Assembly (NCBI GenBank): GCA_017395635.1
Contig: JAFQOE010000030.1
Location: forward strand, 1 to 58,987
Direction of reading: 5' to 3'
DNA length: 58,987 nt
Origin: Lachnospiraceae bacterium
GTDB taxonomy: Bacteria > Bacillota > Clostridia > Lachnospirales > Lachnospiraceae
Shown: positions 24,644 to 33,003 of the stretch, in pieces
Position numbering within the stretch: position 1 is the first letter of the stretch
Layout: each line of letters opens with the position of its first letter
Translations under genes and position numbers: made by a program
Notes under the pieces: model-generated
What the model saw: only the letters and a program-made list of their open reading frames with translations
Databases searched by the model: none
Told to the model about the DNA's origin: nothing

Positions 24644-25390
24644 TTATAAACACCCCAACTGCTTCTTAATGTCTTCAAGAGCTGCATCTTCCATATCATG
24701 TTCTAATTCAGGAAGCTCTTCACCATACTTACGCTTATAAGCAATACTAAGCAATTCATCCGCAATTCTTGCATTTTTCGGAAGCAACGGTCCATGAGAA
24801 TACGTCGCAAACACATTCTTATAACGGGCACCTTCTGTACCATCCTCGCCATTGTTACCATAACCTTTAATCATCTTGCCCATTGGCTTTACACCTTCAC
24901 CAAGCCAAGTCTGTCCATTATGATTTTCAAAACCTACAATCGGAAATGTCTCTCCATTCTCTTTCGTATATTCATATACAAAATTGCCAATCATTCGCTT
25001 ATCCGATGCTGTTGTATACACATCTATTCCACCAAGAAAATCTACTTTTGTTCCGTCTGCAGCCTCATAATACTTTCCAAGCATCTGATACCCACCACAG
25101 ATACCAAGAATAACGGTACCTTTCTCTATTTCATGCTTTAACCAGTCTGCCTTGTACTGAAACAGATCTTTCACCAATAATTCCTGTTCGAAATCCTGTC
25201 CACCACCAATAAAAATAATATCATACTCCTCACTGGTATCCACTTCCCCAAAGGATAACTGCGTTACCTTGGAACCAATTCCACGCCATGCAAGACGTTT
25301 CTCCATTGTTCGAATATTACCATTATCTCCATATAAATTCAGAATGTCATAGTACAAATGACAAATGTGTAATTCTCTATTATCAGCCAT
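24644..25390 (-). CDS. gatD: GatD, glutamine amidotransferase subunit of lipid II isoglutaminyl synthase
   Basis: A 248-residue class I GATase-like (CobB/CobQ type) subunit that releases ammonia from glutamine for MurT, which amidates the D-Glu of lipid II. The nucleophile is Cys98 in ILGICGGYQMLG and the catalytic His199 lies in YSHGPLLPKN. IIFIGGGQDFEQ is also typical. GatD normally sits next to murT in one operon. Here murT is at 29716-31092 with about 4.3 kb between them, including genes on the other strand, so the two subunits must be expressed from separate transcripts. Confidence 0.92.
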   Translation of the reverse strand: MADNRELHICHLYYDILNLYGDNGNIRTMEKRLAWRGIGSKVTQLSFGEVDTSEEYDIIFIGGGQDFEQELLVKDLFQYKADWLKHEIEKGTVILGICGGYQMLGKYYEAADGTKVDFLGGIDVYTTASDKRMIGNFVYEYTKENGETFPIVGFENHNGQTWLGEGVKPMGKMIKGYGNNGEDGTEGARYKNVFATYSHGPLLPKNARIADELLSIAYKRKYGEELPELEHDMEDAALEDIKKQLGCL

Positions 25391-25551
25391 ACTTTAACCT
25401 CACTTCTAATTATATACAATTGACCATGCTCTGGTTCATCAAATAAAAATATCTTATCACTTTCTTTTCCTATGACCGTTATCCTAAGCAACTTCCACAA
25501 GATAGATAATAGCATTTCACCCCGGCAAATGCAATCAGCAGTTACAAATGC

Positions 25552-25580
25552 TTGCATCTCACCTTTAACTATGTTACGAT
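25552..25580 (+). promoter_or_regulatory. promoter of the cobalamin riboswitch transcript
   Basis: TTGCAT and TACGAT are 17 bp apart on the plus strand, placing the start near 25587, about 20 nt before the riboswitch begins. Confidence 0.6.
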
Positions 25581-25602
25581 GTCCAAACAAGTGAATAGAA
25601 CA

Positions 25603-25790
25603 TGATAGGTGTCAGATAAGCAGTTTGCTTGATCTGGTGAAAAGGGAAGCAGGTGTAAGTCCTGCACGAACTCGTCGCTGTAAGAAAGGAGTTTCGTTTC
25701 CGCAAGCATAACCTTTGCGCAAGTCACTGGTACATACCGGGAAGACGAAACGAAATGTGGATATTCAAGTCAGAAGACCTGCCTATGATG
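25603..25790 (+). ncRNA. cobalamin (B12) riboswitch
   Basis: The sequence has the ordered hallmarks of the class: the opening GATAGGTG, AAAAGGGAAGCAGGTG then AAGTCCTGCACGAAC, the CGTCGCTGTAA core, AGTCACTGG, GGGAAGACGAAACG, and the B12 box AAGTCAGAAGACCTGCC at 25767-25783 (one base from the usual AGGAG form). It is followed by an expression platform with a terminator and controls the DUF4430 and ECF S-component genes, so their products should be made when cobalamin is scarce. Confidence 0.93.
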
Positions 25791-25881
25791 ATGTTGTGGG
25801 ACCACGAGTAATTGGTTGAAGCATACAAAATAATTTGTACACCGAAGTAACTGCAAAGAGATTGAACAGTTATACATTAGA

Positions 25882-25957
25882 TAGCATTGTGCCTTTTTGC
25901 ACAATCTATTCGCGGTTAGAATCATTTATGCCAACCCTCTCACAAGAGGTTTTTTTT
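25882..25957 (+). terminator. riboswitch expression platform with intrinsic terminator
   Basis: CCTCT (25936-25940) and AGAGG (25945-25949) pair around CACA and run into eight T, an intrinsic terminator. Just upstream, ATTGTGC (25886-25892) pairs with GCACAAT (25899-25905), extended by ATAG/CTAT, a further hairpin of the platform. Cobalamin binding would favour termination here. Confidence 0.75.
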
Positions 25958-25970
25958 ATGTTACAAGAAA

Positions 25971-26018
25971 GAATGTCGCTTGCGACATTCTCCGCACGTG
26001 AGCGGTGTCCAAAGGACA
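25971..26018. repeat. three tandem hairpins, REP-like
   Basis: Three hairpins follow one another with almost no spacing: GAATGTCGC/GCGACATTC (25971-25990), CCGC/GCGG around ACGTGA (25992-26005) and TGTCC/GGACA around AAA (26006-26018). They lie between the riboswitch terminator and the DUF4430 gene. They could protect or process the mRNA or be an interspersed palindromic repeat of the genome. A single copy was seen in the window. Confidence 0.5.
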
Positions 26019-26166
26019 TATTTCTTTTCCGCACTAGCGTATCAAAGCTCTTTCCTATTTCTACACCACAACCTTCTACACTTCCTTTGGATTGGATGGA
26101 CCAAAGATCATATGAATTTTGTTTCAAACAAAAGAAACTATTTACAACAAAAGAAGGAGATTACAC

Positions 26167-26559
26167 ATGAACAAGAAAAAAATAATCGGTATCGTAGCAT
26201 TTATTCTACTTATTGCAGCATTGGTTGGTGCTTATATCGCATTTCGACCTTCTGCTACTGCTGGAGACAAATCCATCACAATTGAAGTTGTAAACAGCAG
26301 TCAGGAAACCACATCCTATGACATAGACACTGACGCAGAATTCCTAAGACAGGCAATGGAAGAAACGGATGGATTGGAATTTTCCGGTTCCGAAAGTGAA
26401 TATGGCATGATGCTTTCCACCGTAAATGGTGAAACTGCCGATTACGAAAAAGACGGAGCATACTGGAGTATTATGGTAAACGGTGAATATGGAAATTACG
26501 GCATTGACCAGCAACCTGTTGCGGACGGCGATGTTTATCAATTGATATATACCAAATAA
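26167..26559 (+). CDS. DUF4430 surface protein under cobalamin riboswitch control
   Basis: A 130-residue protein with an N-terminal TM or signal anchor (IIGIVAFILLIAALVGAYIA) and a DUF4430 domain (DTDAEFLRQAMEETDGLEFS; YWSIMVNGEYGNYGIDQQPV; VYQLIYTK). DUF4430 resembles the C-terminal domain of transcobalamin, and such proteins occur with cobalamin uptake genes in Clostridia. The start has AAGGAG 7 nt upstream. It is cotranscribed with the ECF S component 89 nt downstream. A role in binding cobalamin or a precursor at the cell surface is inferred from fold and regulation. Confidence 0.8.
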   Translation: MNKKKIIGIVAFILLIAALVGAYIAFRPSATAGDKSITIEVVNSSQETTSYDIDTDAEFLRQAMEETDGLEFSGSESEYGMMLSTVNGETADYEKDGAYWSIMVNGEYGNYGIDQQPVADGDVYQLIYTK

Positions 26560-26648
26560 TATATTTGACGAGAGTCCACACGAGATAAACGTAAAGCATT
26601 TTCGAAGGTGTCTCTAAACAGTTACCAATTATTGAAGGCGGAAAAAAA

Positions 26649-27212
26649 ATGAGTTTAACAAAGCACAAAGCAGATACAATTCAGTCACGAAATTCATCGA
26701 AGTTGACAACAAAAGACATTACCACCGTTGCCATGATGGTCGCTATTATTGAAGCATGCAAAGTGGTATTAGCAGGAATACCCAACGTAGAAGTAACTAC
26801 ATTTTGGATTATTCTGTTTACCCTTTATTTCAAAAAACGAATCTTATTCGTTATTCCAGTATTCGTGCTAATCGAAGGTGCCATGTACGGATTTGGACTA
26901 TGGTGGATTATGTATTTATACAACTGGCCATTACTCGCCTTCATTACATGGCTATTCCGTAAAATGAATTCAGCCATTTCCTGGAGCATTTTATCCGGTA
27001 TATTCGGGCTATTATATGGTGCCCTCTGTTCTATACCATATTTCATTATCGGAACGATTAGCGAGGGAATCGAAAGTGGATTTGCCTCCGGATTTGCCTG
27101 GTGGATTGCGGGTATTCCGTTTGATTTAATCCATGGCATTGCAAACTTTGTTCTTATGTTTGTTCTATACCATCCCGTGAATAACGTATTAACAAAGTAC
27201 AATCCACATTAA
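26649..27212 (+). CDS. ECF transporter S component, probably for cobalamin or a precursor
   Basis: A 187-residue membrane protein with about six TM helices, beginning with the S-component pattern KDITTVAMMVAIIEACKVVL and containing FGLLYGALCSIPYFIIGTIS. S components bind one vitamin and share the EcfT and EcfA/A' energising module, which is not encoded here and must be elsewhere. The upstream cobalamin riboswitch and DUF4430 gene point to cobalamin or a precursor such as a lower-ligand base. Exact substrate is not readable. A strong bidirectional terminator follows. Confidence 0.8.
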   Translation: MSLTKHKADTIQSRNSSKLTTKDITTVAMMVAIIEACKVVLAGIPNVEVTTFWIILFTLYFKKRILFVIPVFVLIEGAMYGFGLWWIMYLYNWPLLAFITWLFRKMNSAISWSILSGIFGLLYGALCSIPYFIIGTISEGIESGFASGFAWWIAGIPFDLIHGIANFVLMFVLYHPVNNVLTKYNPH

Positions 27213-27264
27213 AAGAACAAAGAGTTTGCTTACAGACTCTTCGCGAGCGGTGACTGAAAGAAAT

Positions 27265-27313
27265 AAAAGCGACATCCCCCTTCTATCATATCATAAAAGA
27301 GGACGTCGCTTTT
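27265..27313. terminator. bidirectional intrinsic terminator
   Basis: AAAAGCGACATCC (27265-27277) and GGACGTCGCTTTT (27301-27313) pair with one mismatch around a loop, giving T-runs on both strands. It ends the plus-strand B12 unit and the minus-strand histidine kinase gene that converges on it. Confidence 0.85.
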
Positions 27314-27389
27314 TGTTTCATATTGTTCACAGTATAATATCTATATGCATCCCAGGTTAAACGTCGCCTAATCAACGAATGCTTCTATC

Positions 27390-29699
27390 CTACTCGCCCT
27401 CCGGTAAATATCCGCCTAACACTTCAAGAAGCTTGTCTAATAGAATCGGCTTAGTAAGATATTCTACAAAACCTTCTTTTAGGTATTCTTCTTGTGCGCC
27501 TGCAACCGCATTGGCCGTTAGTACAATAACATCTGTGTCCCTGTTGAGATTTGCATTGTCAGCTTGAATCCGATGGAGCGTTTCTACGCCATCCATCTCA
27601 GGCATCATATGATCCATAATAATAAGATTATACTTTTTCTCTTTTGTAAGCTCGAGACATTCCTTTCCACTAGTGGCTGTCTCAACCTGTACACCTGTGT
27701 TCTTCAGACAACCTTGTATCACTTTGAGGTTCATCACATTATCATCCACAGCAAGAATTCTTGATGATACAGAAAAGGTCTTTTTCGCTACCTTCTTCTC
27801 CTGATACTTTACATCTTTTTGCTGCATTTCTCCAATCGGCATAGCATCTATAATCTCTTGTGGTATCTCCACAGTAAAACAGCTTCCCTTGCCATACTGA
27901 CTTGTAACTTGAAGCGTTCCATCCATCAAACCCACTAACTGCTTTGTTATATTTAATCCCAGACCTGTTCCCTGCTTATATCTGTTCTTGTCCATATCCA
28001 ATCTGGAAAAACTGTCAAAAATCCGGTCTATATCCTGTTCTTTAATTCCAATTCCGGTGTCTTCAACCGACATAACAAGGTAAAATCTATCTTCCCGATT
28101 TTCCCCCTTAACTACAAAGGATATATCACCTTTGTCTGTATACTTCACAGCATTCGACAATAGGTTGTTGAGGATTTGTTTGATTCTTATTTCATCACCC
28201 TTAAGTACTTTAGGGATGTTTTTGTCTATATTGACATGAATACTCAAATTCTTTTCCTTTGCATATGCCTGTATGCCAAGAATAGCATCCGTACACATAG
28301 CTTCTGATTGATATTCCGCCAAAACAATCTGAAGCTTGCCGGCATCTATCTTTGAAAAATCCAATATATCATTGATAATTCCAAGCAAAAGGTTACTGGA
28401 ACTTTTTATATTGGTGGCATACTCATAGATTCTATCCTCTTCGGTTTCTCTAAGAATCAACTCATTCATACCTATTATACTATTCATAGGTGTACGAATC
28501 TCATGAGACATACTCGCTAAAAATCTTGCTTTGGATTCATTTTTCGCCTCAGCAATTTGCTTTTCTTTTTCAGCATTCAGCATATCTTCTATAGAATCGT
28601 ATAAAGAATCCATAGCAGTTGCAATCTGTCCCACTTCGCTCTTTCCACCAATATAACGTTTCAACATAGGATCCTTTTCCAGGTTCATTCCCTCAAGCTG
28701 AACTATGGCATTTTCAATGTGCTTAAGAGGTCTGGTACTAATTTTAATAACCACCCAACACAATGTAACAATGAGTAGCACCGTAACAATGCAGATGTAC
28801 GCCAACAGTGTCATATTTTTATCTATATCGGCATAAATATCAGCTTCACTATTACAGGATATAACAGCCCAACCATAATCAGAAATATACTGATATGCTG
28901 CTATAGATTGTCCTTTTTCAGCATCATAATACTCAATGTCACCACTTAATGCATCCTTATTATCATTAATTCTATCAATAACAGAAAGAAGCATGTCAGA
29001 CTGTACTTGAGTCGCAATCAAGCTCTCATCCTCAGCAAACAAACACATATTGGTTTCTACATTAATCATATAATAACTTGCACCTTGCTTTTCTGCTGAC
29101 ATAAGGAGTTCTTTTAATTCCTCCACATAGGGACCACCGCCTACATATCCAAGGATGGTTTTTCCATCATAATCATATACCGGACAGTACAATGATAATA
29201 TCAATTTGCCCGATGCAGGTGACACAATGATACCGGCATTATAAAGCCCATTTCTTAAAATCATGGCATCTTGTAATTCTTTCAAATAATCCCCTTCTCG
29301 AGTAGTCATACCCACCACATTCTTATCTGAATGCGCAATAACATGTGTATTCCACTCACCTATGTAAAGACCTTCCCAATTATCTAATCTGACATAATAC
29401 TTTTCAGTATGTTGCTGTGCCACTTTACCAATCTTGTTATCATTCGGATTTTTCAAAAAATCTATTACCTCTGATTCATTACTGAATGCAATAAGCAAAT
29501 CCTCCTGATGACAAATATATTCTTGTATAATACTAGTCTCTACATTTAATGAATTGTGTAATGCTTCCATCTCAGACTTTTTCATAATCTGAGTCATACT
29601 ATTGCCGGCAATCAAATATAGTAATGCTATACAAGTTGTAATTACTAATAGTATGGACACCGTTATTATCGTGCTCATTTTTCTATTCTTCATAAGCAT
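27390..29699 (-). CDS. hybrid sensor histidine kinase with double-Cache sensor
   Basis: A ~769-residue membrane sensor. TM1 (~10-32) and TM2 (~300-325) bracket an extracellular dCache-type domain (GDYLKELQDAMILRNGLYNA, LSLYCPVYDYDGKTILGYVG, YQYISDYGWAVISCNSEAD). HAMP, a short coiled coil, HisKA with the phospho-acceptor His399 (ASMSHEIRTPMN), HATPase (NNLLSNAVKYTDKG, DTGIGI, GTGLGL) and a receiver domain with Asp696 (NLIIMDHMMPEMDG) follow. No separate output regulator or HPt gene is adjacent. ATG at 29699 or 29693 is chosen near AGGGTG; an earlier frame overlaps murT and is unlikely. It has moved in between murT and gatD. Confidence 0.92.
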   Translation of the reverse strand: MLMKNRKMSTIITVSILLVITTCIALLYLIAGNSMTQIMKKSEMEALHNSLNVETSIIQEYICHQEDLLIAFSNESEVIDFLKNPNDNKIGKVAQQHTEKYYVRLDNWEGLYIGEWNTHVIAHSDKNVVGMTTREGDYLKELQDAMILRNGLYNAGIIVSPASGKLILSLYCPVYDYDGKTILGYVGGGPYVEELKELLMSAEKQGASYYMINVETNMCLFAEDESLIATQVQSDMLLSVIDRINDNKDALSGDIEYYDAEKGQSIAAYQYISDYGWAVISCNSEADIYADIDKNMTLLAYICIVTVLLIVTLCWVVIKISTRPLKHIENAIVQLEGMNLEKDPMLKRYIGGKSEVGQIATAMDSLYDSIEDMLNAEKEKQIAEAKNESKARFLASMSHEIRTPMNSIIGMNELILRETEEDRIYEYATNIKSSSNLLLGIINDILDFSKIDAGKLQIVLAEYQSEAMCTDAILGIQAYAKEKNLSIHVNIDKNIPKVLKGDEIRIKQILNNLLSNAVKYTDKGDISFVVKGENREDRFYLVMSVEDTGIGIKEQDIDRIFDSFSRLDMDKNRYKQGTGLGLNITKQLVGLMDGTLQVTSQYGKGSCFTVEIPQEIIDAMPIGEMQQKDVKYQEKKVAKKTFSVSSRILAVDDNVMNLKVIQGCLKNTGVQVETATSGKECLELTKEKKYNLIIMDHMMPEMDGVETLHRIQADNANLNRDTDVIVLTANAVAGAQEEYLKEGFVEYLTKPILLDKLLEVLGGYLPEGE

Positions 29700-29715
29700 C
29701 ACCCTAAAATATTCT

Positions 29716-31092
29716 CTAACTCTCGTACTTCTTAAGTGGTACAAACTCCGCAAGTTTATCTCTAAATTCCAACATGCAGGTATAAGACAAGACCAAAAAT
29801 GTCTGTTCACCACTCTGTTGCAACTGTGTAATCAGCGTTTTGTAATCCTTCTCTACACTGAATTTCTCTGTGTCAAAATCCGCATATTTCAGACGAAGTT
29901 GCATGTCATAAGCACGCTTACCTGTAAAATAAAAATGCTTTGCTCCCACTGCATGCTCGGTTAATCTTTCAAATTCCACATCATAGATCCATGAAATATC
30001 TTTGCCATCCGCATAATTATCATTCAAACCAAACACAATGTTTCCAGTTGGCTTTTGTTGGATCAAAAACTGTATCACTTCGTTAAATCCAGCCGGATTC
30101 TTAACTAGTACAAGATTCAACATACCATCACCTAGCTGCACCTGTTCCATTCTTCCAAAATGAGTCGTCAATCCGCCAAGAACAGACACTATTTTATCCT
30201 CCGATAATCCAATCAGCTTTGCAATTGTCGTTGCCGCCAATGCATTATATAGATTATATCCACCTGGCAAACAAACTTCCGCTTCCACGCTGTTTCCAAA
30301 TACATCCATCTCCACAACAGAGGACGCATCTTTCCACTGAATCACTTTCGTTAATCCTACCTGGGTATTTTGACGCTTATATCCACATTTCTCACAATAG
30401 AATCCTCCAAGATGTCCAAAAGTGCGATATTCATACTGATACTTTGTCTTGCAATGGATGCAGTACACCGCATCTGAAATGTCGGAAGACGTTCCCTCAT
30501 ATAACGGACCATTCACCCCATAATAAAAGATTTCACTATGCGGTAAATCATTCAACGAAGTTGTCAGTGAACAATCCGCATTCAACACCAGTTTCACATT
30601 TGGAAGTTGCTCTAATCCTGCACGGATTTTATTAACCGTGGTTAACACTTCTCCATATCGATCCAACTGGTCACGGAATATGTTCGTTACAACCGCTGTC
30701 ACATCCAGTTCACCAAAATGTTGCACAATAGACTTTAATGCCGCCTCGTCACACTCTAACAACGCATAATCCTTATCTATCTTTCCACTCAAAGTTGCTG
30801 CATTTACAAATGCCGACACAACGCCATTCAACAAATTAGCTCCAGCATCATTACAGAACACAGTATCTCCATTGGTTTCAATCATGTCACGAATTACATG
30901 ACAGGTTGTAGTCTTACCATTGGTTCCGGTCACGCAAATAATCTTCATATCTTTCGCCAAGTGCCCTAATATATCCGGACACATTTTTAACACAACCTTA
31001 CCCGGAAGGGATGTTCCACCGCTACCTACCAGTTTCAATATTTTTGTTGTAAATTTGCCAGCCCAAACGGCGGCCGTTGACCTGATGCTCAT
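29716..31092 (-). CDS. murT: MurT, lipid II isoglutaminyl synthase catalytic subunit
   Basis: A 458-residue Mur-ligase-like enzyme that, with GatD, amidates the alpha-carboxyl of D-glutamate in lipid II. The ATP site is CVTGTNGKTTT (residues ~54-63). A four-cysteine zinc ribbon is inserted in the middle domain (YCIHCKTKYQ ... FYCEKCGYKR), a hallmark of MurT against ordinary Mur ligases. The C-terminal DUF1727 part has VFGLNDNYADGKDISWIYD. Ribosome site AAGGAG. Its usual partner gatD is not adjacent but 4.3 kb downstream. Confidence 0.93.
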   Translation of the reverse strand: MSIRSTAAVWAGKFTTKILKLVGSGGTSLPGKVVLKMCPDILGHLAKDMKIICVTGTNGKTTTCHVIRDMIETNGDTVFCNDAGANLLNGVVSAFVNAATLSGKIDKDYALLECDEAALKSIVQHFGELDVTAVVTNIFRDQLDRYGEVLTTVNKIRAGLEQLPNVKLVLNADCSLTTSLNDLPHSEIFYYGVNGPLYEGTSSDISDAVYCIHCKTKYQYEYRTFGHLGGFYCEKCGYKRQNTQVGLTKVIQWKDASSVVEMDVFGNSVEAEVCLPGGYNLYNALAATTIAKLIGLSEDKIVSVLGGLTTHFGRMEQVQLGDGMLNLVLVKNPAGFNEVIQFLIQQKPTGNIVFGLNDNYADGKDISWIYDVEFERLTEHAVGAKHFYFTGKRAYDMQLRLKYADFDTEKFSVEKDYKTLITQLQQSGEQTFLVLSYTCMLEFRDKLAEFVPLKKYES

Positions 31093-31130
31093 AATATTCT
31101 CCTTCTTTCAAAGCTCCTCCAAAAGACGCA

Positions 31131-32762
31131 TCAACCTGCCTGAATAATACTTGTAAACACATCTCTTGAATCCACTTCTAATCCATTCATATCAATCAAA
31201 TAGTGATTTACCACATGGACATAATAAATCTTATCATCTTCATAACGAATCTGAACCCATTCTTCATTGTCCGTTGCCAAAACAATAACTTCTGTTTCCT
31301 TATTAAGCTTTGCCACTTCACTTTCTGTAGACATTTCCGTAAAAACGTACAAATCCTGTAGCAATCCTTTTTTTCCGGCAGCACTCGTATAGGCAATCGG
31401 ATACAAATCTTTCATACTTCTTACCAATTCATTATTTTTAATCTCATAAGTCGTTTTCATGTTAACGGTTTCAAAAATATGCATACGCTCCCTTGCGTGC
31501 ACCTTTCCATTACCATCATTGACAATGTACAAATCCGAAATACGATCACATATATAACCCATATATATAACCTTGTTTCCGTCATATCTGAAAAATGTTG
31601 TCAATGGATCATCACTCATACCATAATCCTGCACCGCTATTTCAAAATAATTATCTTTACTATCCATATCCAAAATAACATATTCTTCATAAGGATATGC
31701 AAAATAACATTGGTTATCCTCAAATACGCTTGAATAATTCGCACCATTAATAGTTAATGTTGGAACATACGTATAATCACTTGATTCTTTCACATCAAAT
31801 GTAACCTTGTCCACGGTTCCATCACCATTCAAATCCATACTGATGCTCTCACCTAAGCTAACCGCCTTTTGAAAACCACCATCATAAGAATATTCGTCCT
31901 TCAAACCTTCTAAAACTTCATAAGGAACTGTAAAATATAATGTTCCCTCCGCATAAGCAGAAAGTTCATACGGATTAGAAATAAAAGTAATTCCTTCCCG
32001 GTCGAAATACCACAAATCATCTTGTAACACAAAATCGATACTCTCTTCATATTGTGGGAACAAACGGCTGTTATATGCATCGGTTTTACAAATCTCCAAG
32101 ACATATTCCTTCACATTTGACATAAAGGAATCTTTATCCTTTGCTATATCATCTAAAGTCAGTCGTTTACCTGTTTGCAAATCAAAATTCCATCCAAAGC
32201 TATAATTATTACCATGCGCTCCACCTGTATTGGAATAATCACTCTTTACAAAACTTGCCACCTTATCATCTATACGCTTTTCTGTAAACCGAACCTCGTT
32301 ACAAAATGGTGGCATCTCTTCCATCCAACCATTCGCAAATGCTGATGCAGCCTCTTTTTCAATGGATTCACAGTTGATATAGAACATTTCCTCATCATTT
32401 TCAAACTCATCCGCAATCGCTTTAGTGGCATCTTCATTATCATTCACAGTAACCACCGGATGTACATAGTACACATACATAATCAAGTCGCCATTATCAT
32501 TATAACGGTCATCACTTTTACCGTCAAAGGTAATCAAGACCTTATCTTGTTCAACTGTTTCCTCCTCCTTTTGTCCTTCTTCTGTTGTCTCTTTACCATC
32601 TCCGTCTGATGTTTCTTCTGTATCATTAATTGCGACATTCTCTTCTGTCACTACATCAGCCGGTGCTTCCGTCTTATTTTCTTTTCCTTGTTTGTTGCAA
32701 CCCATAGCCCCCATCATCAAGGCCAAAGTCAATACAATCGCTATCTTACGTTTCATACACAT
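31131..32762 (-). CDS. lipoprotein with DUF4163/DUF3298 (RsiV-like) domains
   Basis: A 543-residue lipoprotein with lipobox LMMGAMGC (Cys ~22) and an acidic Glu/Thr-rich linker. Residues ~95-290 match the DUF4163-DUF3298 pair found in RsiV and PdaC (YSNTGGAHGNNYSFGWNFDL, LTLDDIAKDKDSF, TFISNPYELSAYAEGTLYFT). Residues ~300-540 hold a second half with SMDLNGDGTVDKVTFDVK, a calcium-binding-like or EF-hand-like loop, and a C-terminal SH3-like piece (EVIVLATDNEEWVQIRYEDD). Function is inferred as envelope-associated. The start may be 32762 or the ATG at 32756; both follow AAGGAG. Confidence 0.8.
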   Translation of the reverse strand: MCMKRKIAIVLTLALMMGAMGCNKQGKENKTEAPADVVTEENVAINDTEETSDGDGKETTEEGQKEEETVEQDKVLITFDGKSDDRYNDNGDLIMYVYYVHPVVTVNDNEDATKAIADEFENDEEMFYINCESIEKEAASAFANGWMEEMPPFCNEVRFTEKRIDDKVASFVKSDYSNTGGAHGNNYSFGWNFDLQTGKRLTLDDIAKDKDSFMSNVKEYVLEICKTDAYNSRLFPQYEESIDFVLQDDLWYFDREGITFISNPYELSAYAEGTLYFTVPYEVLEGLKDEYSYDGGFQKAVSLGESISMDLNGDGTVDKVTFDVKESSDYTYVPTLTINGANYSSVFEDNQCYFAYPYEEYVILDMDSKDNYFEIAVQDYGMSDDPLTTFFRYDGNKVIYMGYICDRISDLYIVNDGNGKVHARERMHIFETVNMKTTYEIKNNELVRSMKDLYPIAYTSAAGKKGLLQDLYVFTEMSTESEVAKLNKETEVIVLATDNEEWVQIRYEDDKIYYVHVVNHYLIDMNGLEVDSRDVFTSIIQAG

Positions 32763-32788
32763 ATTCTCCTTCCTATGTTAATCATATT

Positions 32789-32988
32789 TAGGTAATTGCG
32801 AAACTCTCAACAACTGTCATTGCCTTGCGCAAGTTTAACAATACCATAAGCAGGTGCTTCACAATCCGTCGGTACTTAGTGAGACTTTGTCGAACTTAGT
32901 ACCGTTACGCATTGTGGCAAGTGCAAACGTCCTGCGTTGGTGTGTTAAATTTGCACAAGCATTACAAATTAAACTTGAGTTTCGCTCA
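32789..32988 (+). repeat. structured repeat, copy 3
   Basis: About 200 bp with the terminal inverted repeat GCGAAACTC / GAGTTTCGC. The main stem has CTTGCGCAAGTTTAACA paired with TGTTAAATTTGCACAAG. In the central hairpin AGC/GCT of copy 1 has become AGT/ACT, a clean two-sided change that keeps the pair, while the tandem G-A loop and GAC/GTC cap are unchanged. It lies between the stop of the SMC gene and the start of the RsiV-like lipoprotein gene. Confidence 0.85.
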
Positions 32989-33003
32989 CACAGCAATATG
33001 AAT

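Noticed and set aside
25835..26170. 111-residue plus-strand frame after the cobalamin riboswitch
   Set aside because: It spans the expression platform, the terminator and the tandem hairpins, has no ribosome site and an unlikely amino acid mix. The real gene starts at 26167 with AAGGAG.
29699..29813. Longer N-terminus for the histidine kinase
   Set aside because: It overlaps the murT coding end by about 100 bp and adds residues unlike a sensor N-terminus; the TM helix follows directly after ATG at 29699/29693.
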